A stretch of DNA of 64,000 bases. Source: Streptosporangium pseudovulgare. GTDB taxonomy: Bacteria; Actinomycetota; Actinomycetes; Streptosporangiales; Streptosporangiaceae. This document shows positions 49,210-56,884 of the stretch, one piece after another. Both the position numbers and the translations under genes were made by a program. The notes beneath the pieces were generated by a model. The model had not been told where the DNA came from. It made no database searches and worked only from the letters and a program-made list of their open reading frames with translations. The stretch covers positions 186,001 to 250,000 of the forward strand of contig NZ_BMQJ01000003.1 in assembly GCF_014648055.1 (NCBI RefSeq), in the 5' to 3' direction. The stretch's first letter is position 1, and each line of letters starts with the position of its first letter.

Positions 49210-49848
49210 TCAGTCCTTTCGTGTGGCATAGGTGAGAACGCGTTCGCCGAGCACGTCCTCGACGGCGTCGAGCAGTTCCAGCACGGCCTCGGCGATCGTG
49301 TCGGGGCTCTGGCCCGCCGAGGTGCGCCGGCCGATCTCCTGCAGCACGAGGGAGTGCAGGGAGCCGAGCTGCCAGGCCACCACGCGGGGGAGTGGGGCGT
49401 CCTGGGCGGCCCCGGTCTCCTCTGCGAGCGTGGCGGCGAGCGCGTCGGTCATCTGGGAGCCGAGCTCTTCCAGCCGGGCGGTCAGCGTGGGGGCGGCCCG
49501 CATCATCTCCAGGAAGCGGCCGAATCCCTTGGTCAGCCCGAGCCTGCGGTCGCGGCGGCGGGCCTCCTCGCGCAGGTGGTCCAGCACCGCCCGCGCGGCG
49601 GACACGCCGGGCGGGCGGGCGCGCACGATGTCGGCGAGCCGCTGGGGGGAGGCCTCGTCCGGTGGCAGGACGAGGTCCTCCTTGGCTTCGAAGTAGTTGT
49701 AGACGGTGTTGACCGAGACCTCTGCCGCCGCGGCGACCTCGGCGATGGTGACGTGGTCGAAGCCGCGCTCCACGAACAGGCCGGTGGCCACCTCAGAGAT
49801 GCGCTGCCGTGTCTGCCGCTTCTTGCGTTCCCGCAACCCCTCCGTCAT
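49210..49848 (-). CDS. TetR-family transcriptional regulator
   Basis: This 212-residue repressor has an N-terminal TetR helix-turn-helix (R-I-S-E-V-A-T-G-L-F, V-T-I-A-E-V-A-A-A-A-E-V-S-V-N-T-V-Y-N-Y-F). A diverged helical ligand domain follows. It likely binds the 28-bp near-palindrome just upstream and controls its own gene and the small DUF6204-like gene downstream (2-bp gap). The ATG at 49848 begins M-T-E-G-L-R-E-R-K-K-R-Q-T. Confidence 0.87.
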   Translation of the reverse strand: MTEGLRERKKRQTRQRISEVATGLFVERGFDHVTIAEVAAAAEVSVNTVYNYFEAKEDLVLPPDEASPQRLADIVRARPPGVSAARAVLDHLREEARRRDRRLGLTKGFGRFLEMMRAAPTLTARLEELGSQMTDALAATLAEETGAAQDAPLPRVVAWQLGSLHSLVLQEIGRRTSAGQSPDTIAEAVLELLDAVEDVLGERVLTYATRKD

Positions 49849-49868
49849 GGCTGAATTCTAACCACACT

Positions 49869-49896
49869 GCAAATTTCAAGTCGACTGAAAATTTGC
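49869..49896. promoter_or_regulatory. 28-bp near-palindrome (TetR operator)
   Basis: GCAAATTTCAAGTCGACTGA... is symmetric around GTCGAC with only two mismatched pairs. It sits 21 bp upstream of the tetR start and is AT-rich in otherwise GC-rich DNA. Confidence 0.62.
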
Positions 49897-50118
49897 CATG
49901 TCCTGTGTTTTTCCCGTCGCCATGTCCACATCCGTCATCCACGCCCAGGGCCCGACCCGGACGTGCCACCTCAGGACCGGCCCGCGCACGCCGTCCGCGA
50001 GGTCTTTCCGCGCACTATGTCCGCCCTGCTCGGCGGTGCCCGCCCTCTTCTGCCGCGCCGCCGGATGAGAGAAGGACGCGCACATGACGAACCGAACGCG
50101 GACCGGCCTGGCGGGGGC

Positions 50119-50967
50119 TCAGGGTCGGCTCGTGACGAAGGCGTCCAGGTGGTCCAGGACCCAGGTGCCGAAGTCGGTGGGTAGGCGTCCGAGGGCGCGT
50201 TCGACTCCGTCGGTCAGGATGGCGTTGCCCCCGTCCCGGATGATCCTGATGCCCCTGAGCCTGCTCTCCACCATCTCGCCGTCCATTCCGGAGGCGAGCA
50301 TCTGCTCGCGCACCACGTCGAGCGGAACGTCAACGGTCTTGATCGTGCGTCCCAGCGCCGTCTCCAGCCGAGCTATCTGGTCGGCGAAGCTCAGCAGCTC
50401 CGGGCCGGTCAGCGTGTAGGTCTGTTCTTCGTGCTTCGCCGAGACGAGAGCTTCGACCGCGATCTCGGCGATGTCGCGCGGGTCGATGACCCCCTGCGCC
50501 GCGGTTCCCGTCATGTTCGGCACGGGCTCGTCGGCGCGCACCGCCGCGGCCCATCGCAGTGCGTTGCCGGCGAAGGCGGACGGCCGCAGCAACGTCCAGC
50601 TCATGCCACAGGCGCGCACCGCCTGTTCTCCGGTCCGATGCCAGTGGCCGTCCGTGGCATCGGCCCCGATCGACGAGAGCTTCACCACCTTGCGCGCCCC
50701 GGCTGATCGGGCCGCGGCCAGCACCGCCAGGTCGTACCGTTCGGTGGACGGCCCACCCGGAGCCACCAGGAAGACGCCGTCGACCCCGGATACGGCTCTC
50801 TCCAGCGACGCCGGATCGTCGAAGTCGCCTGCCACGACCTCGACGCCGGGCGGTGTCCGGGCACGTGAGGGGTCTCGTGTCAACGCGCGGACCGCCTCGC
50901 CGCGTGCCGCGATCCGCCGGAGGACCTCACTGCCGATGGTGCCGGTGGCACCGGTGATCAGAATCAT
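50119..50967 (-). CDS. NmrA-like NAD(P)-binding protein
   Basis: This 282-residue atypical short-chain protein has an N-terminal I-L-I-T-G-A-T-G-T-I-G-S-E-V-L-R, A-G-D-F-D-D-P, V-F-L-V-A-P-G-G-P and K-L-S-S-I-G-A. The W-T-L-L-R-P-S segment is characteristic of NmrA/quinone-oxidoreductase-2-like proteins, which bind NAD(P) and either sense redox state or reduce quinones. The ATG at 50967 begins at the Rossmann strand. It is divergent from the AraC gene across a 58-bp gap, suggesting regulation by it. Confidence 0.84.
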   Translation of the reverse strand: MILITGATGTIGSEVLRRIAARGEAVRALTRDPSRARTPPGVEVVAGDFDDPASLERAVSGVDGVFLVAPGGPSTERYDLAVLAAARSAGARKVVKLSSIGADATDGHWHRTGEQAVRACGMSWTLLRPSAFAGNALRWAAAVRADEPVPNMTGTAAQGVIDPRDIAEIAVEALVSAKHEEQTYTLTGPELLSFADQIARLETALGRTIKTVDVPLDVVREQMLASGMDGEMVESRLRGIRIIRDGGNAILTDGVERALGRLPTDFGTWVLDHLDAFVTSRP

Positions 50968-51025
50968 GCCCCAGACCCTGCCGCGCGTCGTCCCGGATCG
51001 AATAGGAGATTCCGGCACCGAGCAC

Positions 51026-51919
51026 ATGACAGGGTCGTTCGTTCCGATGGCGGATAGCGTGAAGCACGTGAGTGCGACGTGGGGTCACGAGATACCCGTT
51101 CCAGGCGCTCTGCGGCCCTGGGTGTCCGACGTCCGGGGTGTGACCGCCGACGCCGACCAAGGAGTCCTGACGCATCCGCCGGAGGCTTCCACGGCACTTG
51201 TGTTTCGCGTACTGGACGACCGGCACGGTGACCTGATGGTCGTCGGCCCCCGTACCCGTGCCCGGTACCACCGGGGCAAGCACGTGCCTTTCGGCATTCG
51301 GCTCCGTATCCGGCCGAGCCGGGCTTCGCTGCTGCTGGGTGTGCCGGTCGGTGAGCTTGTCGACCAAGCCGTTCCGTTGCGGGATCTCTGGGGAACCCCG
51401 GGTGATCGTCTGACTCATGAACTGGCCGGACTCGGCCCCGATCACATGTCGGTCCTCAAGCGGATCGAGGCGGAGTTCCTGGCCCGCATTTCCCTCGCGG
51501 CACCGGGCGACCTGTCGCGAAGCGACCTCGTTCAGGCCGCGATCGCAGGACTGTCCACGAGCACCGGTGCGCGACCCGAGCCGGTACCCGCCATCGCACG
51601 ACGGCTCGGCGTCAGCGAGCGCCACCTGCGTGATCTCTTCAACAGAGCGGTCGGCGTGTCACCGAAACGCTTCGCGCGCATCGAACGCCTGCGAACCGTA
51701 CTCGCTCGTGCCCGTACCGGTTCGTGGGCCAGGCTCGCCGTCGAAGCGGGGTACTACGACCAGTCGCACCTTACGGGAGAGTTTCGCGAAGCGATGGGCG
51801 TGCCTCCCGGCTCGTTCGTCACCGGACACCTGCCCGCCCCCACTCCGTGCGGGACCTCACGCCCCCTCGGGCCTTCCCGCGGGGACCCGTACGGTCCCCG
51901 CCGCGGTCGCCACCCCTGA
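51026..51919 (+). CDS. AraC-family transcriptional regulator
   Basis: This protein of about 297 residues has a C-terminal AraC double helix-turn-helix (I-A-R-R-L-G-V-S-E-R-H-L-R-D-L-F, V-G-V-S-P-K-R-F-A-R-I-E-R-L-R, then A-G-Y-Y-D-Q-S-H-L-T-G-E-F-R). The N-terminal domain senses an unknown signal. Start choice is uncertain: the ATG at 51026 (AGGAG lies 17 bp upstream) or the ATG at 51047; later GTGs exist. It probably controls the divergent NmrA-like gene. The C-terminal tail after residue 270 is Gly/Pro/Arg-rich and may be disordered. Confidence 0.78.
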   Translation: MTGSFVPMADSVKHVSATWGHEIPVPGALRPWVSDVRGVTADADQGVLTHPPEASTALVFRVLDDRHGDLMVVGPRTRARYHRGKHVPFGIRLRIRPSRASLLLGVPVGELVDQAVPLRDLWGTPGDRLTHELAGLGPDHMSVLKRIEAEFLARISLAAPGDLSRSDLVQAAIAGLSTSTGARPEPVPAIARRLGVSERHLRDLFNRAVGVSPKRFARIERLRTVLARARTGSWARLAVEAGYYDQSHLTGEFREAMGVPPGSFVTGHLPAPTPCGTSRPLGPSRGDPYGPRRGRHP

Positions 51920-51968
51920 ACGGCTGACAGTACGACCGCCGGGAGCGAGAGCGGCGGGGGAGCGGGGC

Positions 51969-53189
51969 TCAGGGGGAGGTGAGGATCAGGGAGGCGTTGT
52001 GGCCGCCGAAGCCGAAGGCGTTGGCCAGCGCCGCCGACACCCGGCCCCGGCGGGGGCCGCCCGTGACCACGTCGAGCTTGACCTCGGGGTCGAGGTCGTC
52101 CAGGTTCCGGACGGCCGGGACCACCCCGTCGCGGATCGAGAGGATCGCGGAGATCGCCCCCATCGCCCCGGCGGCTCCGCACATGTGGCCGGTCATCGAC
52201 TTGGTCGCGGTGACCGCCGGGTGCGTCCCGATCGCCTCGGCGATGGAGCGGGCCTCGGTCACGTCCCCGGGCGGGGTGGAGGTGGCGTGGGCGTGCACGT
52301 GGTCGATGTCGAGCGGGCTCAGCCCGGCGGATGACAGGGCCGCCCGGATGGCGCGCATCTGCCCCTCCGGGTCGCCGGCGGTGATGTGGTAGGCGTCGGA
52401 CGTGACGCCCGCGCCGGCCAGCGCCGCGTACGCGCGGGCCCCGCGAGCCGCGGCGAACTCCGCGCGCTCCAGCACCACGAGGGCGGCCCCCTCTCCGAGA
52501 ACGAAGCCGTCCCGTGCCGCGTCGAAGGGCCGCGACGCCTCCTCGGGCGCGTCGTTGCGGGTGGAGAGCGCCTTGGCCTGGGCGAAGCCGGCGATGGTGA
52601 GCGGGTGGACGCACGCCTCGGCTCCGCCCGCGATGACGACGTCGGCGCGGCCGAGCCGGATGAGGTCCAGGCCCATCGCGATCGCCTCGGACCCCGAGGC
52701 GCAGGCGCTCACCGGGGTGTGGGCACCCGCTCGGGCGCCGAACTCCATGCTGACCACCGCGGCGGGACCGTTGGGCATCAGCATCGGGACGGTGTACGGC
52801 GAGACCCGCCGCGCCCCGGTGGTCCTGCGGACCTCGTCCTGGGCGAGGGTGCTCAGCACCCCGCCGACCCCGGTGCCCACGACCACGGCCAGGCGCTCGG
52901 GATCCGTCTCCGGAGCTCCGGCGTCGGCCCACGCCTCACGTGCGGCGACCAGGGCGATCTGCTGGCAGCGGTCCAGCCGCCGGGCCTGGACCCGGTCCAG
53001 CACCTCGGTGGGCTCCACCCGCAGCCGGCCCGCGATCCGCACCGGCAGACCGTCCGCCCACTCCTCCTCGATGAGCCCGATGCCCGACCGCCCCGCCAGC
53101 AGGGCGGCCCAGGCGGATGCCACGTCACCCCCCACCGGCGTCGTCGCGCCCAGCCCCGTGACCACCACGTCGGTCCTGCCGTCCGCCAT
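51969..53189 (-). CDS. Beta-ketoacyl-ACP synthase (KAS II/FabF-like)
   Basis: This 406-residue condensing enzyme has the catalytic Cys in V-S-A-C-A-S-G-S-E and the two histidines in H-A-H-A-T-S-T-P and A-T-K-S-M-T-G-H-M. It ends with the N-A-F-G-F-G-G-H-N motif typical of FabF. It extends acyl chains for fatty acid or polyketide-type products. No ACP, malonyl-transferase or ketoreductase gene is near, so it is a lone synthase. The ATG at 53189 has AAGGGGG upstream; a GTG at 53204 would add five residues. It converges on the AraC gene. Confidence 0.9.
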   Translation of the reverse strand: MADGRTDVVVTGLGATTPVGGDVASAWAALLAGRSGIGLIEEEWADGLPVRIAGRLRVEPTEVLDRVQARRLDRCQQIALVAAREAWADAGAPETDPERLAVVVGTGVGGVLSTLAQDEVRRTTGARRVSPYTVPMLMPNGPAAVVSMEFGARAGAHTPVSACASGSEAIAMGLDLIRLGRADVVIAGGAEACVHPLTIAGFAQAKALSTRNDAPEEASRPFDAARDGFVLGEGAALVVLERAEFAAARGARAYAALAGAGVTSDAYHITAGDPEGQMRAIRAALSSAGLSPLDIDHVHAHATSTPPGDVTEARSIAEAIGTHPAVTATKSMTGHMCGAAGAMGAISAILSIRDGVVPAVRNLDDLDPEVKLDVVTGGPRRGRVSAALANAFGFGGHNASLILTSP

Positions 53190-53520
53190 CAATGCCCCCT
53201 TCACCGTGGAGACGCGGAGACACCACTTTGGAAGCCGCGCGTCCCGAACCGGACTCCACGCTGCCAGAACGACGGCCCACCGGTCGGGTGGGACGATCGA
53301 CGAAGATGACGGGCCAAAGTTTGTCGGAAACGTTCATGATTACCCTCCCGCGCCCCGTCTCTCCGGCCTTGATCCCCCTTCGGGACCCGCCGGCAGGAGG
53401 GCGCGATGCCGAGGGCTCAATGCGACGCCCCGGCCACCCTGTACCGGCGAACCGGCCCCGGTTGCCGGTCCGGCGGGTGACGCTCCACATGGAGGACGGC
53501 GGATGCCGTCCACTCACGGA
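53190..53520. other. 331-bp gap upstream of the fabF-like gene
   Basis: No gene is supported. It holds the promoter region of the fabF-like gene and, at the right end, the 3' end of the YceI gene. Slightly AT-richer bases at about 53300-53345 (CAAAGTTTGTCGGAAACG) are the likeliest promoter position. Confidence 0.5.
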
Positions 53521-54072
53521 TCAGGCTTGGGCGGTCTTGACGGCGGACAGGTCGAACTCAAGCGTGATCTTGTCGGAGATCATCACGCCGCCGGTCTCCA
53601 GAGCCGCGTTGTAGGTGATGCCGAAGTCCTTGCGGTTGATCACCGTACTGCCCTCGAAGCCGACCCGGGTCAGGCCCTGGGCGTCGACGGCGGTGCCGGT
53701 GTACTCCAGGGGGAAGGTGATCTGCCGGGTCACGCCCCGGATCGTGAGCTGCCCGGTGACCTCGAACCCGTCGCCGTCCACGTGCTTGACGGCGGTGGAG
53801 TCGAAGGTGATGTGGGGGTGGGCGGCGGCGTCCAGGAAGTCGCCGGTGCGCAGGTGGTCGTCACGGATCTGGCTGCCGGTCTGGATCCCGGTCACGTCGA
53901 GCACCACATGGACGGTGGAAGCGGCGGGATTGGCGGCGTCCAGGGAGGCGGTGGCCTCGTGGACGGGGATGCTGCCGCGCACCTTGGTCACCATGGCATG
54001 ACGGGCGACGAAGCCGAAGCGGCTGTGGGCGGGGTCGACGGTGTAGGCACCGGTGAGCCGGCTGGGGAACAT
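53521..54072 (-). CDS. YceI-family lipid-binding-like protein
   Basis: This 183-residue YceI/lipocalin-like beta-barrel has the family opening G-A-Y-T-V-D-P-A-H-S-R-F-G-F-V-A-R-H, D-D-H-L-R-T-G-D-F-L-D, H-P-H-I-T-F and L-T-I-R-G-V-T-R. Members bind polyisoprenoids or amphiphilic compounds. There is no signal peptide, so it is cytoplasmic. It is divergent from a MarR gene with repeated operators in between and is likely induced when that regulator senses its ligand. The ATG at 54072 is used. Confidence 0.87.
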   Translation of the reverse strand: MFPSRLTGAYTVDPAHSRFGFVARHAMVTKVRGSIPVHEATASLDAANPAASTVHVVLDVTGIQTGSQIRDDHLRTGDFLDAAAHPHITFDSTAVKHVDGDGFEVTGQLTIRGVTRQITFPLEYTGTAVDAQGLTRVGFEGSTVINRKDFGITYNAALETGGVMISDKITLEFDLSAVKTAQA

Positions 54073-54088
54073 GATGACTCCATATCCG

Positions 54089-54144
54089 CATTTATTTCAG
54101 CGCTGTAAGGTTCGGCGCGACGCTATCGGCACTTACTTCAGTGC
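54089..54144. promoter_or_regulatory. Two repeated sites between the yceI and marR genes
   Basis: CATTTATTTCAGCGC (54089) and CACTTACTTCAGTGC (54130) are direct near-copies 41 bp apart. The second lies in a dyad GCACT-N6-AGTGC. They are probable binding sites of the neighbouring MarR regulator, four helical turns apart. Confidence 0.55.
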
Positions 54145-54169
54145 GCAACATTCCAGTAGGGTGACTTCT

Positions 54170-54631
54170 GTGACCCGATGGCTCAACGACGAGGAGCAGC
54201 ACGCCTGGCGGACCTTCGGCCTGGCCACCCGCCTCCTGACCGACCGCCTGGAACGTGACCTGCTGGCCGCGGCCGACATGCCGCCCACCTACTACGAGCT
54301 GCTGGTCCTGCTCTCGGAGGCGCCCGAGCGCACCATGCGCATGAGCGAGCTGGCGCACTGGACCAACTCCAAACCCAGCCGCATCTCCCACGCGATCAAC
54401 AAGCTCGAACAGAAGGGCTGGGTGCGCAGGCAGCACCACACCGGCGATCGGCGCGGCTGGCTGGCCGTCCTCACCGACGACGGGCTCGACGCGCTCCGGG
54501 TCGCGGCCCCGCGGCATACGGAGAGCGTCCGTGAGCACCTGATCGACCTGCTGACCCCTGAACAGCTGCGGCAACTCGCGGACATCGGCCAGGTCCTCCT
54601 CGACCACCTGACCGACCGGGACTCCCGGTGA
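54170..54631 (+). CDS. MarR-family transcriptional regulator
   Basis: This 153-residue winged-helix regulator has Y-Y-E-L-L-V-L-L-S-E-A, M-R-M-S-E-L-A-H-W-T-N-S-K-P-S-R-I-S-H-A-I-N-K and the wing R-R-G-W-L-A-V-L-T-D-D-G. The GTG at 54170 (GTGACCCGATGG) follows AGGGTGAC; a GTG at 54161 is close by. It is divergent from the YceI gene and likely represses it and itself through the duplicated sites in the shared promoter. No redox-sensing Cys is present, so ligand binding is more likely than thiol sensing. Confidence 0.84.
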   Translation: MTRWLNDEEQHAWRTFGLATRLLTDRLERDLLAAADMPPTYYELLVLLSEAPERTMRMSELAHWTNSKPSRISHAINKLEQKGWVRRQHHTGDRRGWLAVLTDDGLDALRVAAPRHTESVREHLIDLLTPEQLRQLADIGQVLLDHLTDRDSR

Positions 54632-54759
54632 CCGCCCAAGCCGACCGAACAGCGGCCTGAGGTAAGCCGCCCTCTCGCCCGCCACCTTGCTCCCCTGCCA
54701 CCCTGCTCCCCGCACCTTGCTTTCCGCGGGAAAGGCCCTCCTCATGGGAGGCGCTCCCC

Positions 54760-55400
54760 ATGAGGAGAACCCCGAGCAACCCGAAGGGAGTGGCTGCGGC
54801 GGGGACGGTGAGCGGCCCGAAAGGGAGAGGCCGAGGACCGCGAACGACCCGAAAAGGAGCGGCTACGGCGGGGACCGTGGGCGGCCAGAAAGGGAGCGGC
54901 TACGGCGCCCGGCCCTGCGCTCTCCCCCGTCAGTGTGGCCGCAAGGCTACGGCGACCCGCCCTGAGCCAGGAGCAACGGGTCGCTTCAGCATCGGCGAGG
55001 ACCGTGGGCCGGCGGAAAGAGAGCGGCTACGGCGAGCACGCCGTACGAACGAAGCAGGCATGGCGCGGAGGTGGGTGGGTGTTCCGGCCGGCTTCAAAAC
55101 GCCGGAAACCACCGCGCCCGAGGCCAGGCCGGAGGCCGGAGACCACCGGAGCCCAGCCACAACGCCGGCCGGAACACCCACCCGCCGCAGCGCGAACCGC
55201 CGACCAGCCCGGCAACCACCGGCCCGCCCGAACCCAGGAAAACATCGCCAAGCGGGAAAAGCCCCAGCCTGAACGGCCGGAACACCCACCGCAGCGCGCA
55301 CCACCCACCAACCCGGCAACCACCGACCCGCCCAAGCCAAGGGAAGCGCCCCGCAGCGCGAACCATTCCAGCCCAGCCCCACGGGAAACGTCCCGCGATG
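54760..55400 (+). repeat. Long intergenic repeat, copy B
   Basis: This 811-bp gap (54632-55442) holds copy B of the repeat seen in reverse at 46190-46690. The GGTGGGTGGGTGTTCC arm is at 55070-55091 and its complement, with one mismatch, at 55165-55186. A third partial copy of the arm (ending ...GGAACACCCACC) occurs at 55275-55290. The left part is a set of degenerate ~45-bp units with GGCTACGGCGGGGACCGT. No credible gene was found; long frames are Arg/Pro-rich. Confidence 0.75.
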
Positions 55401-55442
55401 TGAAAGACCCGAGCCCGAAGCGCGGAGCCCGCCCAAGGAGCG

Positions 55443-56051
55443 TCAGACCCGCTCCCAGTCGTGGCGTTCCAGGAAGTCGCGCCCGCCCGTGGCGTACTCG
55501 GCGAAGGCGGTGCGGACCGCCTCCAGGTCGGGCACGTGGGTGCGGAACATCAGGTCCCGGCCGCTGTCCTTGTATTCCAGCTCGTAACCGGTTATCTCCG
55601 GAGAGACCTGGATGAAGTGTGAGCCGAAGACGACCAGCGCGGTGAACGGGTTCTGCGGCGACAGGGTGGCCAGGGCGTCGTGGACCAGCCCGAGGTCGGG
55701 ATCGACGACGATCATCCCGTCGCCCGTGTGCAGTTGCATGCCCGCGTAGACGCCCAGGGGCGCCAGGTTGTGGACGAGCCCGCGCTGCGGGTCGTAGCAG
55801 ACCAGCCCGCACTCGCGGGCCAGGGCGAAGACCTCGCCGGACACCTCGTCGGCCCGCTCCGGTTCCACGGTGACCAGGGCGAACTCCGGGGAGACCTGCT
55901 CGGCCCCGGCCAGTTGCGCGGCGAACGCCGTCACCTGGGGATGCGACTCGACGGCATCGGGCTCCCCGCGGTGGAGCGCGTGGTAGGCGCGCTCCGCGCG
56001 CTCCCTGCTGATCGGCTCGGGTTCGTACCAGACGGCCAGTTCGAAGCTCAC
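55443..56051 (-). CDS. Conserved hypothetical protein (M-S-F-E-L-A-V-W-Y type)
   Basis: This 202-residue soluble protein starts M-S-F-E-L-A-V-W-Y-E-P-E-P-I-S, which I recognise only as a common actinobacterial hypothetical family. It has G-L-V-C-Y-D-P-Q and a C-terminal W-E-R-V. No enzyme motif, signal or membrane segment is visible. Function is unknown. It is transcribed toward repeat copy B and separated by 234 bp from the mscL gene behind it. Confidence 0.68.
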   Translation of the reverse strand: MSFELAVWYEPEPISRERAERAYHALHRGEPDAVESHPQVTAFAAQLAGAEQVSPEFALVTVEPERADEVSGEVFALARECGLVCYDPQRGLVHNLAPLGVYAGMQLHTGDGMIVVDPDLGLVHDALATLSPQNPFTALVVFGSHFIQVSPEITGYELEYKDSGRDLMFRTHVPDLEAVRTAFAEYATGGRDFLERHDWERV

Positions 56052-56116
56052 CGTCTTATGGTCCTACAGGCGGCCTCCAGGCCGGACCGGCGCCACGGTC
56101 CTCGAACGCTCGAACC

Positions 56117-56196
56117 GGCCGGCGAGGACCGGCCGGCGAGGATCGATCGGCGAGGACCGGCCGGTAGGGACCGACCGGCGACGACCGACCGGGGAA
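56117..56196. repeat. Degenerate ~18-bp GGCGAGGACCGGCC repeats
   Basis: GGCGAGGACCGGCCGG-like units recur about four times in the 234-bp gap between the hypothetical gene and mscL. They are low-complexity and GC-only. No gene is seen there. Confidence 0.55.
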
Positions 56197-56285
56197 ACGG
56201 CCCGGAAGCGGGCGGGAAGCGGCCGATGACGGGAAGCGCCCGGGAACCGGCGGGACCGGAACGCCACCCGGCCCCGTGCCGGGCG

Positions 56286-56714
56286 TCAGACCGGCGGCTT
56301 GTCGGCCGCGCGGACCGCCGACAGCTCCACGGTGCAGAACGCGCAACGGCTCGCCTCGACAGGGATGTCGCTGCGGCACTCCGGGCACTTCTTCTCGGTC
56401 GCCTCCTTGTCCCGGTCGAAGAAGGAGATCAGCCGGGTCATCGGCATCACGACCAGCCAGTAGATCACCGAGGCGATGATCAGGAAGCTCAGCAGGTGGT
56501 TGATGAAGTCGCCGTACATGAACTTCGCGCCGTTGACCGTGAAGTAGTACTGCGAGAAGTCCGGCTCCCGGCCGCCGGTGATCGCCGCGAGCAGCGGGGT
56601 GATCAGATCCTTGACCAGCGCCTGCACCAGCCCGCTGAAGGTGGCTCCGACGACGACCGCGACGGCCAGTTCGACGAGGTTTCCTCTCATGAGGAACTTC
56701 TTGAATCCGCTCAT
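56286..56714 (-). CDS. mscL: Large-conductance mechanosensitive channel with zinc-ribbon tail
   Basis: This 142-residue MscL opens M-S-G-F-K-K-F-L-M-R-G-N-L-V-E-L-A-V-A-V-V-V-G, with a second membrane helix F-L-I-I-A-S-V-I-Y-W-L. It opens on hypo-osmotic shock to release solutes. After the channel helices a C-x2-C...C-x2-C element (C-P-E-C and C-A-F-C) forms a probable zinc ribbon, an actinobacterial feature. The ATG at 56714 has GGAGGACGCGAGG upstream; upstream ATG at 56729 adds five residues. Confidence 0.9.
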   Translation of the reverse strand: MSGFKKFLMRGNLVELAVAVVVGATFSGLVQALVKDLITPLLAAITGGREPDFSQYYFTVNGAKFMYGDFINHLLSFLIIASVIYWLVVMPMTRLISFFDRDKEATEKKCPECRSDIPVEASRCAFCTVELSAVRAADKPPV

Positions 56715-56884
56715 CCTCGCGTCCTCCACTCGTGAGACCGCTCGGAACTACCCGGGCGTCAGGCGGCAAACGTCAGAAAGCCCTTGCCGCAGTGGTCACC
56801 CCGATCCGGGAAATCCCCTGAAAGCCCCGCGAATCCGGACGAGACCGTCCACTACTATCGGCCCGATCCATGAAGAGGTGACCG

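Noticed and set aside
53192..53614. A 140-codon plus-strand open frame across the gap upstream of the fabF-like gene
   Set aside because: It has no ribosome site and runs antisense into the YceI gene; composition does not look like a protein.
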